Shown: piece by piece, positions 38,815 to 47,142 of the stretch
How positions within the stretch are numbered: position 1 is the stretch's first letter
How the letters are laid out: every line of letters starts with the position of its first letter
Made by a program: the position numbers and the translations under genes
The notes under the pieces: generated by a model
Database searches by the model: none
Told to the model about the DNA's origin: nothing
Seen by the model: only the letters and a program-made list of their open reading frames with translations
DNA from: Methanococcoides sp. EBM-47
Lineage (GTDB): Archaea > Halobacteriota > Methanosarcinia > Methanosarcinales > Methanosarcinaceae
Assembly: GCA_001896725.1 (NCBI GenBank)
Contig: MPPA01000010.1
Location: forward strand, 124,001 to 188,000
Direction: 5' to 3'
DNA: 64,000 bases

Positions 38815-39521
38815 ATCCCGTACTCCATGATGCATCTGCTACCTATCACCCTTAGTTTGGAAGATATATAGAGTTCGGTGGCCTTTTTGAACCTGGTTTT
38901 ACCTGAGCAGTTTACGGACTCGGTTTCTGCTATATTTCTGCTTTGGACCTTCATGACCGCTTTCATTAAAACATTATTTCCTTTATAGTAGATCTTCATA
39001 CTATATGCGTTGAACAAAGACCTGCTAACCTCTACCATGTGTTCAGTATCATTAACTATCTTCAGATCTATACAGCCTGTGTACCAGGGATCTGTATCCG
39101 GTGGTGAAAGAAACACGTCACTTTCCCAATACTTGCAAATGATCCCATTGCTTGGAGCACCGTATAACGTGTACTTCAACCGCGAAAATGAAAAAATATC
39201 TATTACCTCAAAGTCATCTTTTCCATGCGATACGAAAACTCCTATCTCTATAGGAAAAGTGATGTATATGTTCTTTGAAGCGCCGGGCTCAAGTATCAAT
39301 GTCTTTTTAAAGTTCACCAATAGGAAATGAGTAAGCCTTTTTGGTGTATTTACCGGTTCCACTGGGTTGAGCAATATGCTGCACGACTTCCGTAATAGTA
39401 ATCTTTCTGTGTTTCCCAGAAGACCCCATCTGCGATATATGAGCGAATCATTATATGGTTCCATTGATAGAAAGGCACCTTCGATTTCCATGTTAAGAGG
39501 AGATGAATATAAGCCGAACAT
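38811..39521 (-). CDS. DUF432 family protein
   Basis: The 236-residue soluble protein resembles archaeal DUF432, beta-rich, with PVEPVNTPKRLTHFLLV and YWESDVFLSPPDTDPWYTGC. Function is unknown. The next gene, an MscS channel, overlaps its stop, which supports a regulatory or assembly role for the channel (inference). The ATG at 39521 is preferred over TTG 39533. A TATA-like TTTTTATATT about 25-30 nt upstream predicts a leaderless mRNA at that ATG. Confidence 0.8.
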   Translation of the reverse strand: MFGLYSSPLNMEIEGAFLSMEPYNDSLIYRRWGLLGNTERLLLRKSCSILLNPVEPVNTPKRLTHFLLVNFKKTLILEPGASKNIYITFPIEIGVFVSHGKDDFEVIDIFSFSRLKYTLYGAPSNGIICKYWESDVFLSPPDTDPWYTGCIDLKIVNDTEHMVEVSRSLFNAYSMKIYYKGNNVLMKAVMKVQSRNIAETESVNCSGKTRFKKATELYISSKLRVIGSRCIMEYGI

Positions 39522-39560
39522 AATAATATCCAATAAATAATATAAAAAGTACTTTATCCT

Positions 39561-40646
39561 TTATAACCATTTCTTCTTTCGGAAATAGAAGAACATGGAA
39601 ATTGCCATTACTGACATAATGCACCAGAGCACAGGATATCCCCATTTCCATGAGAGTTCCGGCATATACTCAAAGTTCATACCATACACGCCTGCGAGAA
39701 AGGTCAAGGGAATAAATATAGTAGCGATGATAGTAAGCACCTTCATCACTTCATTCATCTTGTTATTAATGCTGGACAGATATATATCCAGCATGCCAGA
39801 AAGCATATCCCTGTATGTTTCTATAGTATCTATCACTTGTATGGTATGGTCATATATGTCTTTGATATATATTTGCGTGGGTCTTGTTATAAGATCAGAT
39901 TCGCTTCTTAAAAGGTTGTTTGATACTTCACGCAGGGGCCATACAGATTTGCGCAAAAATATCATTTCATTTCTCAGAACATGTAACTCTTCAAGGGTGT
40001 CAGGTGTGGGTCGATCAAGCAGTTCATCTTCCAGCGTTTCTATTCGTTCTCCCAGTTTCTCCAGAACGACAAAGTAGTTATCAACAATAGAATCAATGAG
40101 TGAATACGCGAGATAATCAGTTCCCATCTCACGAATACGGCCTTTTGAACCTTTTAGCCTAATAAGTACAGGGTCAAAGATATCTCCTCCTACCTCCTGG
40201 AAAGATATTACGAAATTGCGACCCAGGAGAAGGCTTATCTGCTCGGATATGATCTTTGGACCATCATCCTGTTCATCTGTTGTGTCAGAGTGATAGAGCA
40301 TTCGCAGCACTATATATATATAATCTTCAAACTCCTCTATCTTCGGGCGCTGGGTGGTATGAAGGATATCTTCAAGAACAAGAGGGTGTATATTGAAATA
40401 TTTTCCCAGGCGGTCGATGATCGTTACATCGTGTATACCATCTATATTTATCCATGTTACAGTAGGACTGTCCCTGAAAGGGAACACTTCTTCTACATCA
40501 GATATTTTCTGTACCTGACAATGGTCTTTATCGTAATCGATCACTGTTATTTTTATTGGCCCTGTCCACTTATCTCCTACATGCACAATTGTTCCCGGAG
40601 GCAGGCCACACTTCTCAGAAGCCCCTTTTACAAACCTGTTTGCCAT
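39561..40646 (-). CDS. corA: Magnesium/cobalt transporter CorA
   Basis: The 361-residue protein has a cytosolic N-terminal funnel domain (about 1-295) and two C-terminal membrane helices carrying the CorA signature YGMNFEYMPE between them. It forms a pentameric channel for Mg2+. The C-terminus is basic (FRKKKWL), as usual. It precedes the DUF432-mscS pair on the same strand, 40 nt from the DUF432 start. Confidence 0.95.
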   Translation of the reverse strand: MANRFVKGASEKCGLPPGTIVHVGDKWTGPIKITVIDYDKDHCQVQKISDVEEVFPFRDSPTVTWINIDGIHDVTIIDRLGKYFNIHPLVLEDILHTTQRPKIEEFEDYIYIVLRMLYHSDTTDEQDDGPKIISEQISLLLGRNFVISFQEVGGDIFDPVLIRLKGSKGRIREMGTDYLAYSLIDSIVDNYFVVLEKLGERIETLEDELLDRPTPDTLEELHVLRNEMIFLRKSVWPLREVSNNLLRSESDLITRPTQIYIKDIYDHTIQVIDTIETYRDMLSGMLDIYLSSINNKMNEVMKVLTIIATIFIPLTFLAGVYGMNFEYMPELSWKWGYPVLWCIMSVMAISMFFYFRKKKWL

Positions 40647-40995
40647 AATTTATCCTTCTTAATCAAATAATGTTGATTGCTGGTTGAGCCCCATAGTATC
40701 CTGACAAAACATTTTAGCTATATTAATAATACTTTGTTGGCTCTGTAGAAAAACCGTTAATCATACAATTTCCTATGTCCTGAACATTTTCAAATATGTT
40801 CCTATATATAGGTTTTATCTGAGGGAAACTTACACCAACTGAAGATACTCGTACATAAGGCAACTACTTAGGATAGTAGAAGTGATCATATGGTCAAGTT
40901 AAATAAAGAAATAATGTAAAACAGAAATAAGAAGAATATCTATCAAAATCCATGATGACATGAAAAAATATATGAATCTTCTATTACTTTTGATA
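40647..40995 (-). other. Intergenic region, promoter of corA; nothing else seen
   Basis: This 349-nt AT-rich gap lies between corA and the end of the second ABC operon. It contains the corA promoter region and T-rich DNA (near 40965-40972) that may end the ABC transcript. No gene or strong repeat was found. Confidence 0.4.
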
Positions 40996-41691
40996 TTAGA
41001 TGCTCTTCAGTTTTTCCATATCCAATAATCCATCCTTGACCCAGATTATCCGGTCTGCCTTCTCACCTTCATCTTTCTCATGCGTGACCATTACTATAGT
41101 TTGACCGATCTCTTTATTGAATTTTCTGAACAGGTTTATGACATCCTCCGAGGATGCAGAATCAAGATTAGCTGTTGGTTCATCTGCAAAAAGGATCTTT
41201 GGTTTATTGACCAGTGCCCTTGCAATGGACACTCTCTGCTGTTGCCCTCCGGAAAGCTCAGAAGGGTAGTGATGCATCCTGTCTTCCAATCCCACTGCAG
41301 CAAGCATTTCCTCTGCCAATCTCTCGTACTCTTCTCTTTTGAGATCTCTTGCCATCGCCGTGATATAGACATTCTCAATAGCTGTAAGTTCTGGTATCAG
41401 GTTATACGATTGAAAAACATAACCTAATTCATTGAGTCTGAATCTGGTCCTTTCTTTTTCAGAAATATTTATAACATCATTTCCACCTATAGTTATACTT
41501 CCTTTTGTAGGCTTATCCAGAAGTCCCAGCTGATGCAACAAAGTACTTTTACCACTTCCGCTCTTCCCCATGATGGCAACAAACTCACCCTCTTTTATTT
41601 CAATACTTATATCTCTGAGGGCATATGTCTTAACAGCACCAGTGGTATAGACCCTTTCAAGATTCTTGGTCTTGATTATTGTTCTTTCCAT
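40996..41691 (-). CDS. ABC transporter ATPase, LolD/MacB type (second system)
   Basis: The 231-residue ATPase shows Walker A GKSGSGKST, Q-loop FQSY, signature LSGGQQQR, Walker B ILFADEPTANLD and switch MVTHEKDEG. The ATG at 41691 has GGAGG 6 nt upstream; an ATG at 41697 overlaps the permease stop and is too close to that site. Last gene of a three-gene operon that mirrors 10010-13158 in order and type. Confidence 0.93.
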   Translation of the reverse strand: MERTIIKTKNLERVYTTGAVKTYALRDISIEIKEGEFVAIMGKSGSGKSTLLHQLGLLDKPTKGSITIGGNDVINISEKERTRFRLNELGYVFQSYNLIPELTAIENVYITAMARDLKREEYERLAEEMLAAVGLEDRMHHYPSELSGGQQQRVSIARALVNKPKILFADEPTANLDSASSEDVINLFRKFNKEIGQTIVMVTHEKDEGEKADRIIWVKDGLLDMEKLKSI

Positions 41692-41693
41692 CC

Positions 41694-42896
41694 TCATCCT
41701 CCGAATATTGCATCCAGTATATTTTCATCAGCTGCTTTTCTGGAAGGGAAGAAACCAGCAACGATCGATGCAAATATAAGTATGAAACTAGTTGTCACAA
41801 GCCTCTCCATGGTAAGGATAGGGACCACAGGACCTATAGGCATGCTAAGTGGATGCACCGATAGAAGGAAGAGTAACAGTTTCATTATTATATTTCCTAT
41901 TATGACTCCAGTGATTCCATAGGCCAATGACTGTATGACATAAGAACCTAGGATTATTTGTTTTTTAATGCCCACGGCCTTGAGTATACCTATCTGCTTT
42001 CTTTTGTTCGTGACGTTGATAAATATTATAATATATATTGTAGCAAAAGCAGTTAGAAGCCCAATGGTGCCTGTTATCTGATTTGTGATCTGAAGACTTC
42101 CCACAAACTGATTTACAGCTCCCATTTTTGTCTGCCACCTGTTTATTTGCTTACTAACCCCAAGATCAATGATTTTTTCTGCATAGGAGTCTTCCACACC
42201 CCTTTGAGGAAGTGATACCAGAATGTTAGATGCAATATCGTCAGTGAAATTAAATATCAATTGATACTGATCAAAGTTGATCATCATTTTATCATCAACA
42301 AACCGGGACCCTGTTTTGTATATACCCTTTATTCTATACTCTTTTACGAACCCATTGCTAAAGCTTAATGTGACCTTATCTCCCACATCCACATCAAACC
42401 TCTTTTGTGTGTCTCCTTCTGCAGCATAGGACTTAACCAGATTTGCTCCCATCAGCATTTCGTTCGTATCTTTCTTTGAAAGATATTCTCCTGCAATAAC
42501 ACTTCTCCAGTAATCTGATACATCTTTCTCATTTTCAGGCTCTATAAAGAGAACTGGATTCCCGATTTCTATAGTTTCGTATCGCGCTACCGCACTTGCA
42601 TCAAGTCTTCGTGCAACCCCAACAACTCCGGGAATTCTGCGGATATCTTTTACAAGGTCCCCAGAATCTGTAATATAAAGTTCATCTTCATGAGGCTCTA
42701 TCATGAGATGGCCAGTTTGTCCCTTGATCATCCCTTCTTCGAATTCATATCCTAAACCATCGATGATCGAAGCAAAGAAGGTGATGGAGAGAAAACTCAT
42801 AGCCATTACGGCAACAATGACCATGAAAGTGATCTTACTTTTTGTAAGATTCTTGTACGCCAGATAAAACATTACTTTAAGATCATTGCTCTCCAT
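41694..42896 (-). CDS. ABC transporter permease, FtsX/MacB/LolC type (second system)
   Basis: The 400-residue protein has one N-terminal membrane segment (TFMVIVAVMAMSFLSITFFA), a large external domain and three C-terminal segments. The FtsX motif INVTNKRKQIGILKAVGIK matches the corresponding block of the first system. The ATG at 42896 has GGAG 5 nt upstream and slightly overlaps the CARDB gene. It also overlaps the ATPase region downstream, so the operon is tightly coupled. Confidence 0.9.
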   Translation of the reverse strand: MESNDLKVMFYLAYKNLTKSKITFMVIVAVMAMSFLSITFFASIIDGLGYEFEEGMIKGQTGHLMIEPHEDELYITDSGDLVKDIRRIPGVVGVARRLDASAVARYETIEIGNPVLFIEPENEKDVSDYWRSVIAGEYLSKKDTNEMLMGANLVKSYAAEGDTQKRFDVDVGDKVTLSFSNGFVKEYRIKGIYKTGSRFVDDKMMINFDQYQLIFNFTDDIASNILVSLPQRGVEDSYAEKIIDLGVSKQINRWQTKMGAVNQFVGSLQITNQITGTIGLLTAFATIYIIIFINVTNKRKQIGILKAVGIKKQIILGSYVIQSLAYGITGVIIGNIIMKLLLFLLSVHPLSMPIGPVVPILTMERLVTTSFILIFASIVAGFFPSRKAADENILDAIFGG

Positions 42897-44052
42897 TTTC
42901 ACTCCGCCTTCTCTTATACACATGATAAGCCACTGGTATGGTCATTATAACCAATAGGGCAATTAACAGGATAACATTGGTCTTTGACCTTTCTACTTCC
43001 ATTGGTATTGACTGCTGGATCTTATGTGGGCCAAAATCATCGATGTAGTTTATTGTTATGTTAAGGTCCTTCTTTCCTGCAGTGCCCGGGTCTATATCAA
43101 AATAGAAAGGAGAATCATCTTCACTTCTAAGTTGGCCAATGAAAGACTTATAGCTTTTATCCCCATTTTCCAGTTCCACAACTACCTTCTCTGCAGCACC
43201 ATTGCCTGTATTCTCGATAATTCCAGTAATATGAACTTTGTCAAGGGAAGTGATCTGGGTTGGGCTTAATTTTATACTCTGGATCCCAATATCTGCTCGA
43301 TTAAGTATATTGATCCCTATATTGTAGGTCGATGTATAGTTTGCACCCAGCTCATCAATATACTTAAGTGTTATAGGAAATTGATGAGCATCGGGTTTCA
43401 GTTCATTCTTTGCAATGAAACCACTTTCGATCAGTGCTGTCTCTGCAGGCATTATCTTTTCGATCAGTTCAACATTGGAACCAAGGACAAATATACTTTC
43501 AGATTCAGAAACGATCTTAACATTCTTTGCCATGCCCGTACCAATATTATACACAGAGAGCTTTAGCGGAAATGCATCACCTGGAGCAATATTGTCAATA
43601 GCGTTAGCTTTTATTGCAAGGTCTGGTCTTCCCACTACTTGCACAAAAACGTTGTTATATGAGGAATCAAATATAACATCGTTAACATAAATATCGAATT
43701 CTACAGGATAGATGCCAGATATTGCATCTGGATCAATTGTCATATAATAGACATTATCTATGGATGAGCCAACACTTAATGTCCTTTTGTTCTCTAAGTT
43801 CTTGCTTTCGCTCTTTAGATAGAAAGGATATTGCACATCCATTTTAACTGAAAAATCTTCGATTTTTTCCACACCTTCATTTGTGACCCGCACCTTAAGA
43901 GTAATATCTCCCCCTGGCTCTGCTGGCTGTGGACTGATTTCTATGACCGTTATTCCAATTCCATTGATTTTTGCAGAGGATATAATTGGTGTAACAGTGA
44001 TCAGTACTAGGACCAATATTAAGATAGTGATTTTTTGTATATTTATTTTCAT
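42883..44052 (-). CDS. Exported CARDB/NEW3-domain protein (second ABC system)
   Basis: This protein of about 389 residues has a signal segment (ILILVLVLITVTPIISSA), about three CARDB/NEW3 repeats (ITLKVRVTNEGVEKI, FPLKLSVYNIGTGMA, VHITGIIENTGNGAA) and a C-terminal anchor (VILLIALLVIMTIPVAY). Shared words SFIGQL and YIDDFG link it to the paralogue at 10010-11236. It is probably the extracellular partner of the permease. The ATG at 44052 is used, since the 13-residue extension to 44091 weakens the signal peptide. It is divergent from the TrmB-type regulator. Confidence 0.85.
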   Translation of the reverse strand: MKINIQKITILILVLVLITVTPIISSAKINGIGITVIEISPQPAEPGGDITLKVRVTNEGVEKIEDFSVKMDVQYPFYLKSESKNLENKRTLSVGSSIDNVYYMTIDPDAISGIYPVEFDIYVNDVIFDSSYNNVFVQVVGRPDLAIKANAIDNIAPGDAFPLKLSVYNIGTGMAKNVKIVSESESIFVLGSNVELIEKIMPAETALIESGFIAKNELKPDAHQFPITLKYIDELGANYTSTYNIGINILNRADIGIQSIKLSPTQITSLDKVHITGIIENTGNGAAEKVVVELENGDKSYKSFIGQLRSEDDSPFYFDIDPGTAGKKDLNITINYIDDFGPHKIQQSIPMEVERSKTNVILLIALLVIMTIPVAYHVYKRRRSENGEQ

Positions 44053-44126
44053 TGGGAACACTCTGTTGTTCAATAATGTTTTGTAAATCAATTTTTGTGT
44101 ATGATATTACACCACACAATGCTTAT

Positions 44127-44146
44127 AAACAACTAAGTAGTTGTTT
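44127..44146. promoter_or_regulatory. Perfect 20-bp palindrome, operator for the second ABC system and its regulator
   Basis: AAACAACTA and TAGTTGTTT flank AG, forming a perfect dyad. On the plus strand it lies between the TATA-like CTTATAAA (44122-44129) and the regulator's ATG at 44151. On the minus strand its edge contains TTTATAAG, the likely TATA box for the ABC operon. One bound dimer could therefore repress both directions. Confidence 0.75.
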
Positions 44147-44150
44147 GTAT

Positions 44151-45038
44151 ATGGGATTTTCACTCCACAATAAACTTCAAAATAGTTCAACACTAGAATC
44201 TGAACAGTTGTTAAGGAGTATAGGATTCAATAAGTATGAGGCATCTGCCTATTTGACCCTTCTAGAAGAAGGATTTACAGATGCAAGTGTGCTTTCAAAA
44301 AAATCAAAAATACCAATGGGTAAAATTTACTCAGTGCTTGATAACCTGGAAAACGTCGGATTTATCGAAGTACAGCATTCCAGACCAAAAAAATATCGTG
44401 CAATAGAAGCAAACATAGCTCTTGAAAATTATTTTATGTTCAAAGAAAACGAAATTAAGAAAGAAATGAACACATTAAGAAAATCAATAGATGTTCTTAA
44501 AAAGGCTTTATCGAATTATAGTGTGCAGGGAGAGAAAGAAAAACATTTCTGGTCGGCTGCAATGGGTAGCGATGAGGTCATGAAAATGATCAAAAACGTT
44601 TACCACGAAGCTAAAAATGAGATTTGTGTTGTTGTTCCAGGGAATATAAGATCAATGGAACCAAATCAATTCAAGAACATGTTTACTTCAATGTTTCATA
44701 ACACCCTTCTTCCGTTAGTGAAAAAGGGGGTTAAGATAAGAATGATAGATCCAAATCCAGCACTTTCTGAAGCTCTGAAGGAATGGTATAATTCTACAGA
44801 AGATGGGGTGTCAATGAAAATTTTATCGGAACATCTGCAAATAAAGGCTCTGGACACTCCAAACAGGTTTATATTGATCGACCTGGACCTGGTCATATTG
44901 GAAATCAATGATCCGCTTTCTGCTGAAAATATTTTTGGTATGATAAAAATATATGACCGAGACTTATCAAATGAATTACATGCAAAATTCGAGGAATTTT
45001 GGCAAAAAGGTAAGAATAAACTGTCTTATGGTTATTGA
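44151..45038 (+). CDS. TrmB-family transcriptional regulator
   Basis: The 295-residue regulator has an N-terminal winged helix of the TrmB type (about 15-85: LLRSIGFNKYEASAYLTLL, then KIPMGKIYSVLDNLENVG). A coiled segment follows, and a C-terminal ligand domain with VVVPGNIRSMEP and GVKIRMIDPNP. TrmB proteins sense sugars or other small molecules and act as repressors or activators. The ATG at 44151 is about 25 nt after the TATA box, so the mRNA is likely leaderless; an upstream in-frame extension to 44052 overlaps the promoter. The palindrome at 44127 suggests autoregulation and control of the divergent ABC operon. Confidence 0.88.
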   Translation: MGFSLHNKLQNSSTLESEQLLRSIGFNKYEASAYLTLLEEGFTDASVLSKKSKIPMGKIYSVLDNLENVGFIEVQHSRPKKYRAIEANIALENYFMFKENEIKKEMNTLRKSIDVLKKALSNYSVQGEKEKHFWSAAMGSDEVMKMIKNVYHEAKNEICVVVPGNIRSMEPNQFKNMFTSMFHNTLLPLVKKGVKIRMIDPNPALSEALKEWYNSTEDGVSMKILSEHLQIKALDTPNRFILIDLDLVILEINDPLSAENIFGMIKIYDRDLSNELHAKFEEFWQKGKNKLSYGY

Positions 45039-45266
45039 ATAATGCCCTATTCTCTTTTGGATTTTGTAGCATATCAGTTTTTAAGATTTATAGAATTACA
45101 AAACAATTCATAAGAAAAAGTTCATTTAGAGGTTCTTTTAAAAAATTATTATTCAGTTAAAATAAGAACTTTTTGTACCAAGTTATATGTTCTCAGTTTA
45201 TCTAGATGATCCCTGACAGTTAGATTTATAATTAATACCTGTATTACTGCTATCTTGAACATGAAT

Positions 45267-45349
45267 GCGGGAGTAACCAAGTGGCCAACGGTGGTAGACT
45301 CAAGATCTACTCGCGCAGGCGTTCGGGGGTTCGAATCCCTTCTCCCGCA
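45267..45349 (+). tRNA. tRNA-Leu (anticodon CAA)
   Basis: The 83-nt class II tRNA has acceptor GCGGGAG pairing with CTCCCGC, anticodon stem GTAGA/TCTAC around loop CTCAAGA (anticodon CAA), and a long variable arm TCGCGCAGGCGTTCG. The T arm is GGGGG-TTCGAAT-CCCTT and the discriminator is A. CCA is not encoded. Confidence 0.95.
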
Positions 45350-45725
45350 CCTATAAAACAAGATCTGCTCCTGCTGGGACATTGCTTATTTCACCTGGTC
45401 CTGACCTTACCAGTATATCCATGTTGTCTCATGGCAAAAATTTCCAGCTTTATGCATAAGAAATATTAATATAATTGACCTTCATTGTGAAGGTCCGTGA
45501 AAGGAACAAGACGGATAATCGTTCCAAAAAACGTTTATTGGCCCAATGAAGGTTTCCCAAGCCTGATTTCATGGATGGATGGTGGAATGATAATAAAAAC
45601 TATCAAGTTTGGGATATATGGCTGCATAATAGTCGCGGCAGTGATCTATGCCCAGCTTAACAGCAAATAATGATAATAACAAATTAGTGATCAACTATGG
45701 GTAATCGTTTTTCCAGGGTGTTCAT
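45350..45725 (+). other. Spacer with hairpin and possible 31-residue membrane peptide
   Basis: A perfect 8-bp hairpin GACCTTCA-TTG-TGAAGGTC lies at 45477-45495, just after an AT-rich possible promoter. Further on, a frame ending at TAA 45668-45670 could encode a short peptide (MDGGMIIKTIKFGIYG, then CIIVAAVIYAQLNSK) with one membrane segment. No good ribosome binding site was found. The coding claim is weak. Confidence 0.3.
45477..45495. repeat. 8-bp perfect hairpin, 3-nt loop
   Basis: GACCTTCA pairs with TGAAGGTC around TTG. It may be the 5' end of a small RNA or an operator; no T-run follows. Confidence 0.5.
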
Positions 45726-46559
45726 GTGACAGGCCGAATAGGTTTTGAGGATGTAGCTCTGGCAACAGTGAATGTTATAAGAGAAGCAGAGGTTTGTTTG
45801 CCTCCAGATGTCATTGCTTCTATTGAACATGCATATGAACGGGAAACATCTGAGATTGCCAGAGCACAGCTTGCAGCGATCTTAAAGAACATCGAGCTTT
45901 CTAAAATAAGATCAGTGCCAATGTGCCAGGATACCGGTATTATGGTATTCTTCGTAGAGATCGGTCGTTCCTTTATTCTTGACTTTGATCTTGAAGGTGC
46001 CATTGTCGAAGGTGTGCGCCGTGCAACAGTACAAGTTCCTCTGAGACCAAATGCTGTATCTCCTCTTTCCAGGCAGAACAGCGGCGACAATACTGGTCTG
46101 GGACTACCAGATATCAATTACAGTTTTGTGGAAGGTAATAAGCTCAGTATCACAGTAGCTCCAAAAGGTGCTGGCTCTGAGAACATGAGCGCTCTGCGAA
46201 TGTTCAATCCCACAGAAATCCCCAAGATCAGGGAATTCGTGCTGGAGACGGTGCTCAAGGCAGGAGGGATGCCATGTCCCCCAATCGTTGTAGGGGTGGG
46301 CATCGGTGGTTCTTTTGATAAGGCTGCAAGACTTGCAAAGCAGGCCCTTCTAATAGATATGAGTACAATGGACCCTCAGGAACTTGAGTTGCTTAAGGAT
46401 ATCAATGCACTGGGAATAGGTACCATGGGCATGGGTGGATGTACAACTGCTCTTGCTGTACATATAAAGCAGGCATATTGTCACACCGCATCTTTGCCTG
46501 TGGCTGTGAATATACAGTGCTGGGCAAACAGGCACGCAAAAGTGGTACTGGAGAGATAG
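45726..46559 (+). CDS. Fumarate hydratase class I, alpha subunit
   Basis: The 277-residue iron-sulfur hydratase subunit interconverts fumarate and malate. Cluster and catalytic regions are visible in VPMCQDTGIMVFFVEIG, PKGAGSENMSALRM, GGMPCPPIVVGVGIGG and MGMGGCTTALAVHI; the three cysteines can bind a 4Fe-4S cluster. The start is GTG 45726, with AGGGTG about 6 nt upstream. The beta subunit gene begins 1 nt after its stop. Confidence 0.93.
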   Translation: MTGRIGFEDVALATVNVIREAEVCLPPDVIASIEHAYERETSEIARAQLAAILKNIELSKIRSVPMCQDTGIMVFFVEIGRSFILDFDLEGAIVEGVRRATVQVPLRPNAVSPLSRQNSGDNTGLGLPDINYSFVEGNKLSITVAPKGAGSENMSALRMFNPTEIPKIREFVLETVLKAGGMPCPPIVVGVGIGGSFDKAARLAKQALLIDMSTMDPQELELLKDINALGIGTMGMGGCTTALAVHIKQAYCHTASLPVAVNIQCWANRHAKVVLER

Positions 46560-46560
46560 T

Positions 46561-47142
46561 ATGAGCACCTATGAGCTAACCACACCCCTTAAAAAAGAGG
46601 ATATTAAAAAGCTGGCCATAGGTGACGTTGTGTACTTAAGTGGTATTATATACACCGCCAGGGATGAAGCCCACGTCCACATACTAGAACTGGACAGCAG
46701 GAACGAAGAACTGCCATTTGATCTGGAAGGTGCAGCGATATACCACTGTGGCCCTCTGATGGTCAAAGAGGATGAAGGGAAATGGAAAGCTGTTGCTGCA
46801 GGTCCTACCACAAGTTCCAGAATGTCTGACATGACCCCAAAGCTGCTTGAAAGACATGCTGTTCGTGCCCTCATTGGAAAAGGGGGCATGCAGGGAGTGG
46901 GGGATGCACTTAAGGAAGAATGTGTATACCTTGCCTATACCGGAGGATGTGCAGTTCTTGCAGCGGGATCTATAAAAAAGGTCAGATCGGTACACTGGCC
47001 ACAATTAGGGATGCCCGAAGCAGTATGGGAGCTTGAGGTAGAACGCTTTGGTCCACTTGTTGTAGGTATAGATGTTCATGGGAATGACCTTTTTGAAAAG
47101 GTGAGGAAGGATGCCCTCAGTGCATTCTGCCAGCTCAGATAA
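46561..47142 (+). CDS. Fumarate hydratase class I, beta subunit
   Basis: This 193-residue partner of the alpha subunit has the family VYLSGIIYTARDEAHVH, AIYHCGPLM, GPTTSSRMSDMTPKLLE and GKGGMQGVGDAL. GGAGAG lies about 5 nt before the ATG, inside the alpha gene. Its last 8 nt overlap the end of the membrane platform gene on the other strand. Two-subunit class I fumarases are the common archaeal form. Confidence 0.93.
   Translation: MSTYELTTPLKKEDIKKLAIGDVVYLSGIIYTARDEAHVHILELDSRNEELPFDLEGAAIYHCGPLMVKEDEGKWKAVAAGPTTSSRMSDMTPKLLERHAVRALIGKGGMQGVGDALKEECVYLAYTGGCAVLAAGSIKKVRSVHWPQLGMPEAVWELEVERFGPLVVGIDVHGNDLFEKVRKDALSAFCQLR

Noticed and set aside
40735-40775. GGCTCTGTAGAAAA resembling an insertion sequence end
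   Set aside because: No matching inverted end, transposase fragment or target duplication was found nearby.
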